A stretch of DNA of 64,000 bases from Kribbella sp. NBC_00382 (GTDB lineage: Bacteria > Actinomycetota > Actinomycetes > Propionibacteriales > Kribbellaceae). The stretch is taken from the NCBI RefSeq assembly GCF_036067295.1, contig NZ_CP107954.1, positions 3,286,001 to 3,350,000 of the forward strand, in the 5' to 3' direction. Shown here one piece after another: positions 61,669 through 64,000 of this stretch (within the stretch, counting starts at the first letter, position 1; the number at the start of each line of letters is the position of its first letter). The position numbers and the translations under genes were made by a program. The notes beneath the pieces were generated by a model. That model searched no databases, had not been told where the DNA came from, and was given only the letters and a program-made list of their open reading frames with translations.

Positions 61669-64000
61669 CGGATCTCCTTCGGGGCGGAGCGGGGACGCAG
61701 GGGCGGACGCGCCTGCTGGGCGTCGGCCAGTCGTCGGGTCAGATCGGCCACCGTGGGTGCTTCGAACAAGGTGGCCATGTCGATCTCGACGCCCAGCGCC
61801 GAGCGGACCTGGCTGATCAGCCGGGTGGCGAGCAGCGAGTGCCCGCCGAGGTCGAAGAAACTGTCGTGGTCGCCGACCGTGGTCACACCGAGCACCCCGG
61901 CGAAGATCCTGCGCAGGACCCGTTGCTCCCGGCTGGAGGCCTGCTTGCCTCGCCAGGGGGCGGTACCACCGGCAGCGAACGGATGCGCGGTGGCTGGTTG
62001 GGGTCGCAGCGTGTTGAGCCGTCGCTGTGGGTCTGCGGCGACTGCGTTGAGCAGCTTCGCGAACTGGTCGGCTAGTCGGCCTGCTGTGGTGGCGTCGTAG
62101 CGGTCGGCGGCGTACTCGAGCCAGCCGGTCAAGCCGCTGGGGGACTCCGTGAGGTCGACGGTGAGGTCGAACTGCGCGGTACCGGTGTGTAGCCGCTCGA
62201 CTGCTGCGCCTAGCCCTTCAGTAGCGGCATGGACGGCGAGCATGGCCTGGAACAGCGGATGGCGGCCGGCCCGGCGTTCCGGGTTCACCGCTGCCACGAC
62301 CCGGTCGAACGGCACTGCCTGGTGGTCGAATGCCGCCACGTCCGCGGCCCGGGCGCGGTGCAGGAGTTCTACGAAGGGCGGGTCGCCTGCGGTGTCCAGG
62401 CGGAGTACCACGGTGTTGACGAAGAACCCGATCACGTCGTCGAGTGCCTCGTCCGGGCGGTTGGCTACCGGAGTACCGATAGCCAGATCCGTCGTGGTGC
62501 CCGACAGGAGTGCGGCTAGAGCGGCGTGCAGCACCATGAAGAGAGTGCTGTCCTCTTTGTGCGCCAGGTCGGCCAGTCTCTGGTGCAGGTCGGCATCGAT
62601 GGCTAGTGGCACGATCCCGCCGGTAGTGGCACGCCTTGCCGGGTAGGGGCGTGCTCCGGGCAGGTCGGTCTCACCAGGGAGGCCTGCCAGCGCCTCTGTC
62701 CAGTACGTGAGGTCGTCCTGGTTGTTGAGTTGCTCCTGCCAGAGGGTGTAGTCGGCGTACTGCGCCGGGAGCGCCGGACGGTCGGCGAGACGTCCGGCGT
62801 ACGCAGCAGAGAGGTCCTGCAGCAAGGGCGTCATCGACCAGCCGTCGAAGGCGATGTGGTGCAGTACAAGGACTAGGACTGCATCGCCTGTGGACGGGAC
62901 CAGCAGACTGGCGTGCAGTGGTGGGTCGACGGTCAGGTCGATGGTCCACCGGGCCGCCTCTGCCACGGCTTGGTCCAGCTCTTGCGGCCGTACTACGGGC
63001 AGTGGGACCTCTGCTGCGTCCAGTACTTGCTGTGTGGGCTCGTCATCCTCGTCGGCCGGGAACACCGTGCGCAGGATCTCGTGCCGGGCAACCAGGTCGT
63101 TGAGTGCTTTGTGCAGCGCCTCCTGGTCCAGCTCTCCGGGCATCCGGATCGCCAGTGCCACGTGGTACGCCGGTCCGCCGCCGGTAGTCCGGTCCAGGAA
63201 CCACAGCCGCCGTTGGCCGGCGGACAAGGGGAGCTGGTCCGGTCGGTCGACCACTCGCCGCAGCGCGGGAGTAGCGGCCGGTGCGGCGTCGATGCGCTCG
63301 TCTAGTCGACGGACAGAGCGGGCGTCGAGCAGTGTGCGCAGGTCCACCTCGCGGCCGAGGGTGGTACGGATCCGGTTCGCCAGCCGCGCGGCCAGCAGGG
63401 AATGCCCGCCGAGCGCGAGGAAGTCGTCGTCCAGCCGGATCCGATCTGCGGTGGTTCCGAGGACGTCGGCGAACAGGCCGCGAAGCAGTTCCTGCCTCGG
63501 TGTTCCTTTGCTGTCAGCAACTACTTCTACGGGAGTTGGCGCTGGTAGCGCCGACCGGTCGAGTTTGCCGTGGTCGTTGAGCGGAAGCTCGGTCAGCAGT
63601 ACTACCGCCGCTGGGATCGCGTGCCGGGGCAACACCTTCTCCGCGTGCCGGCGGACGGTCGCCACATCGAGCTCTCCGGCCGGTACTACGTACGCCACCA
63701 GCCCTCGACCGCCGGGTGCGTCGTCGCGGACGACCACGACGGCGTGGGCGATCGCGGGATGGCGTTCGAGCGCGAACTGGAGTTCACCGGGTTCGAGCCG
63801 GAAGCCGCGGACCTTGACCTGGTGGTCCGCGCGGCCGCAGTACTCCAGTAGTAGTCCGTCCGACCGCCACCGACCCAGGTCACCGGTGCGGTACATGCGA
63901 TCACCCGGTGCTCCGAACGGGTTGGCGACGAATCGGCTGGCGGTGATGGCCGGCTGGTTCAGGTAGCCGTGGGCCAGGCCGACGCCGGCGATGTAGATCT
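61665..64000 (-). CDS. NRPS A(partial)-PCP-C-PCP, 5' end outside window
   Basis: The frame is open to the right edge; visible coding begins in an adenylation domain just before its A7 motif ([14 protein letters not shown]), so the first Met at 63896 is internal. Then: carrier protein ([17 protein letters not shown]), condensation domain ([26 protein letters not shown]) and, after only about 40 linker residues, a second carrier protein ([16 protein letters not shown]). No adenylation domain lies between C and the second PCP, so that carrier must be loaded in trans or is skipped. It is first in the visible operon, overlapping the next gene by four bases. Confidence 0.9.
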   Translation of the reverse strand, partial: IYIAGVGLAHGYLNQPAITASRFVANPFGAPGDRMYRTGDLGRWRSDGLLLEYCGRADHQVKVRGFRLEPGELQFALERHPAIAHAVVVVRDDAPGGRGLVAYVVPAGELDVATVRRHAEKVLPRHAIPAAVVLLTELPLNDHGKLDRSALPAPTPVEVVADSKGTPRQELLRGLFADVLGTTADRIRLDDDFLALGGHSLLAARLANRIRTTLGREVDLRTLLDARSVRRLDERIDAAPAATPALRRVVDRPDQLPLSAGQRRLWFLDRTTGGGPAYHVALAIRMPGELDQEALHKALNDLVARHEILRTVFPADEDDEPTQQVLDAAEVPLPVVRPQELDQAVAEAARWTIDLTVDPPLHASLLVPSTGDAVLVLVLHHIAFDGWSMTPLLQDLSAAYAGRLADRPALPAQYADYTLWQEQLNNQDDLTYWTEALAGLPGETDLPGARPYPARRATTGGIVPLAIDADLHQRLADLAHKEDSTLFMVLHAALAALLSGTTTDLAIGTPVANRPDEALDDVIGFFVNTVVLRLDTAGDPPFVELLHRARAADVAAFDHQAVPFDRVVAAVNPERRAGRHPLFQAMLAVHAATEGLGAAVERLHTGTAQFDLTVDLTESPSGLTGWLEYAADRYDATTAGRLADQFAKLLNAVAADPQRRLNTLRPQPATAHPFAAGGTAPWRGKQASSREQRVLRRIFAGVLGVTTVGDHDSFFDLGGHSLLATRLISQVRSALGVEIDMATLFEAPTVADLTRRLADAQQARPPLRPRSAPKEIR

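Noticed and set aside
1-64000. tRNA, rRNA and insertion sequences
   Set aside because: No cloverleaf, rRNA core or transposase with terminal repeats was recognised by reading; a covariance-model search would be decisive.

Overview
The window comes from a high-GC actinomycete. GC-ending codons dominate, start codons are often GTG, and there is an iron box of the DtxR/IdeR type, several actinobacterial regulator families (GAF-ANTAR, CGNR, ROK) and modular NRPS genes. The tetranucleotide GTAC recurs across most genes. A Kribbella-like nocardioform fits, but that is an impression and not a proven assignment. No rRNA, tRNA, CRISPR array or intact insertion sequence was recognised.

Layout: (1) 1-12053, the 3' part of a giant mosaic protein gene that is open at the left edge. 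It has Thr/Pro-rich repeat linkers, a nuclease-like domain, hydrophobic stretches and an HEISH motif. (2) 12061-15481, an iron-box divergon: a penicillin-acylase/siderophore-type N-acyltransferase fusion facing a siderophore-interacting reductase. (3) 15527-20233, small housekeeping and signalling genes: GNAT, TMEM175-like channel, two-component pair, MarR/VOC divergon. (4) 20313-26865, a GH75-like chitosanase, an aldo/keto reductase sharing an operator with a later MerR gene, a membrane/Rieske/secreted-repeat redox cluster, a class V aminotransferase and an SRPBCC protein. (5) 26862-30515, a broken formate-dehydrogenase gamma gene and a base-atypical membrane NACHT NTPase that looks horizontally acquired and may be a defence gene. 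(6) 30851-33691, an alanine racemase / D-Ala-D-Ala ligase / 34-codon ORF / D-Ala-D-Ala dipeptidase operon, with a hairpin burying the dipeptidase start. (7) 33886-46061, regulators, AhpD-like protein, ROK, GAF-ANTAR, TetR-NhaA/DsbA fusion, rhodanese, TPR, VOC and a CGNR/flavoprotein/MOSC-reductase operon. (8) 46182-54517, DUF427/SDR/VOC operon, LysR-controlled SDR/MFS/NTF2-like divergon, CDF transporter, kinase-like protein and VOC. (9) 54566-64000, an NRPS operon on the minus strand, open at the right edge.

The visible assembly line reads A-PCP-C-PCP | C-A-PCP | C-A(Ser)-PCP-TE. The genes are joined by 4-base overlaps, one module lacks an adenylation domain, and the terminal thioesterase has Cys in place of Ser at its nucleophile elbow.

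The most promising places for unexplored biology are the acylase-acyltransferase fusion under an iron box, the ddl/small-ORF/vanX-like translational relay, the A-less NRPS module with the Cys-thioesterase, and the NACHT gene. Several perfect palindromes pair convincingly with an adjacent regulator (MarR, MerR, TetR, LysR, IdeR-type), so a large part of the local regulation can be read directly from the sequence.
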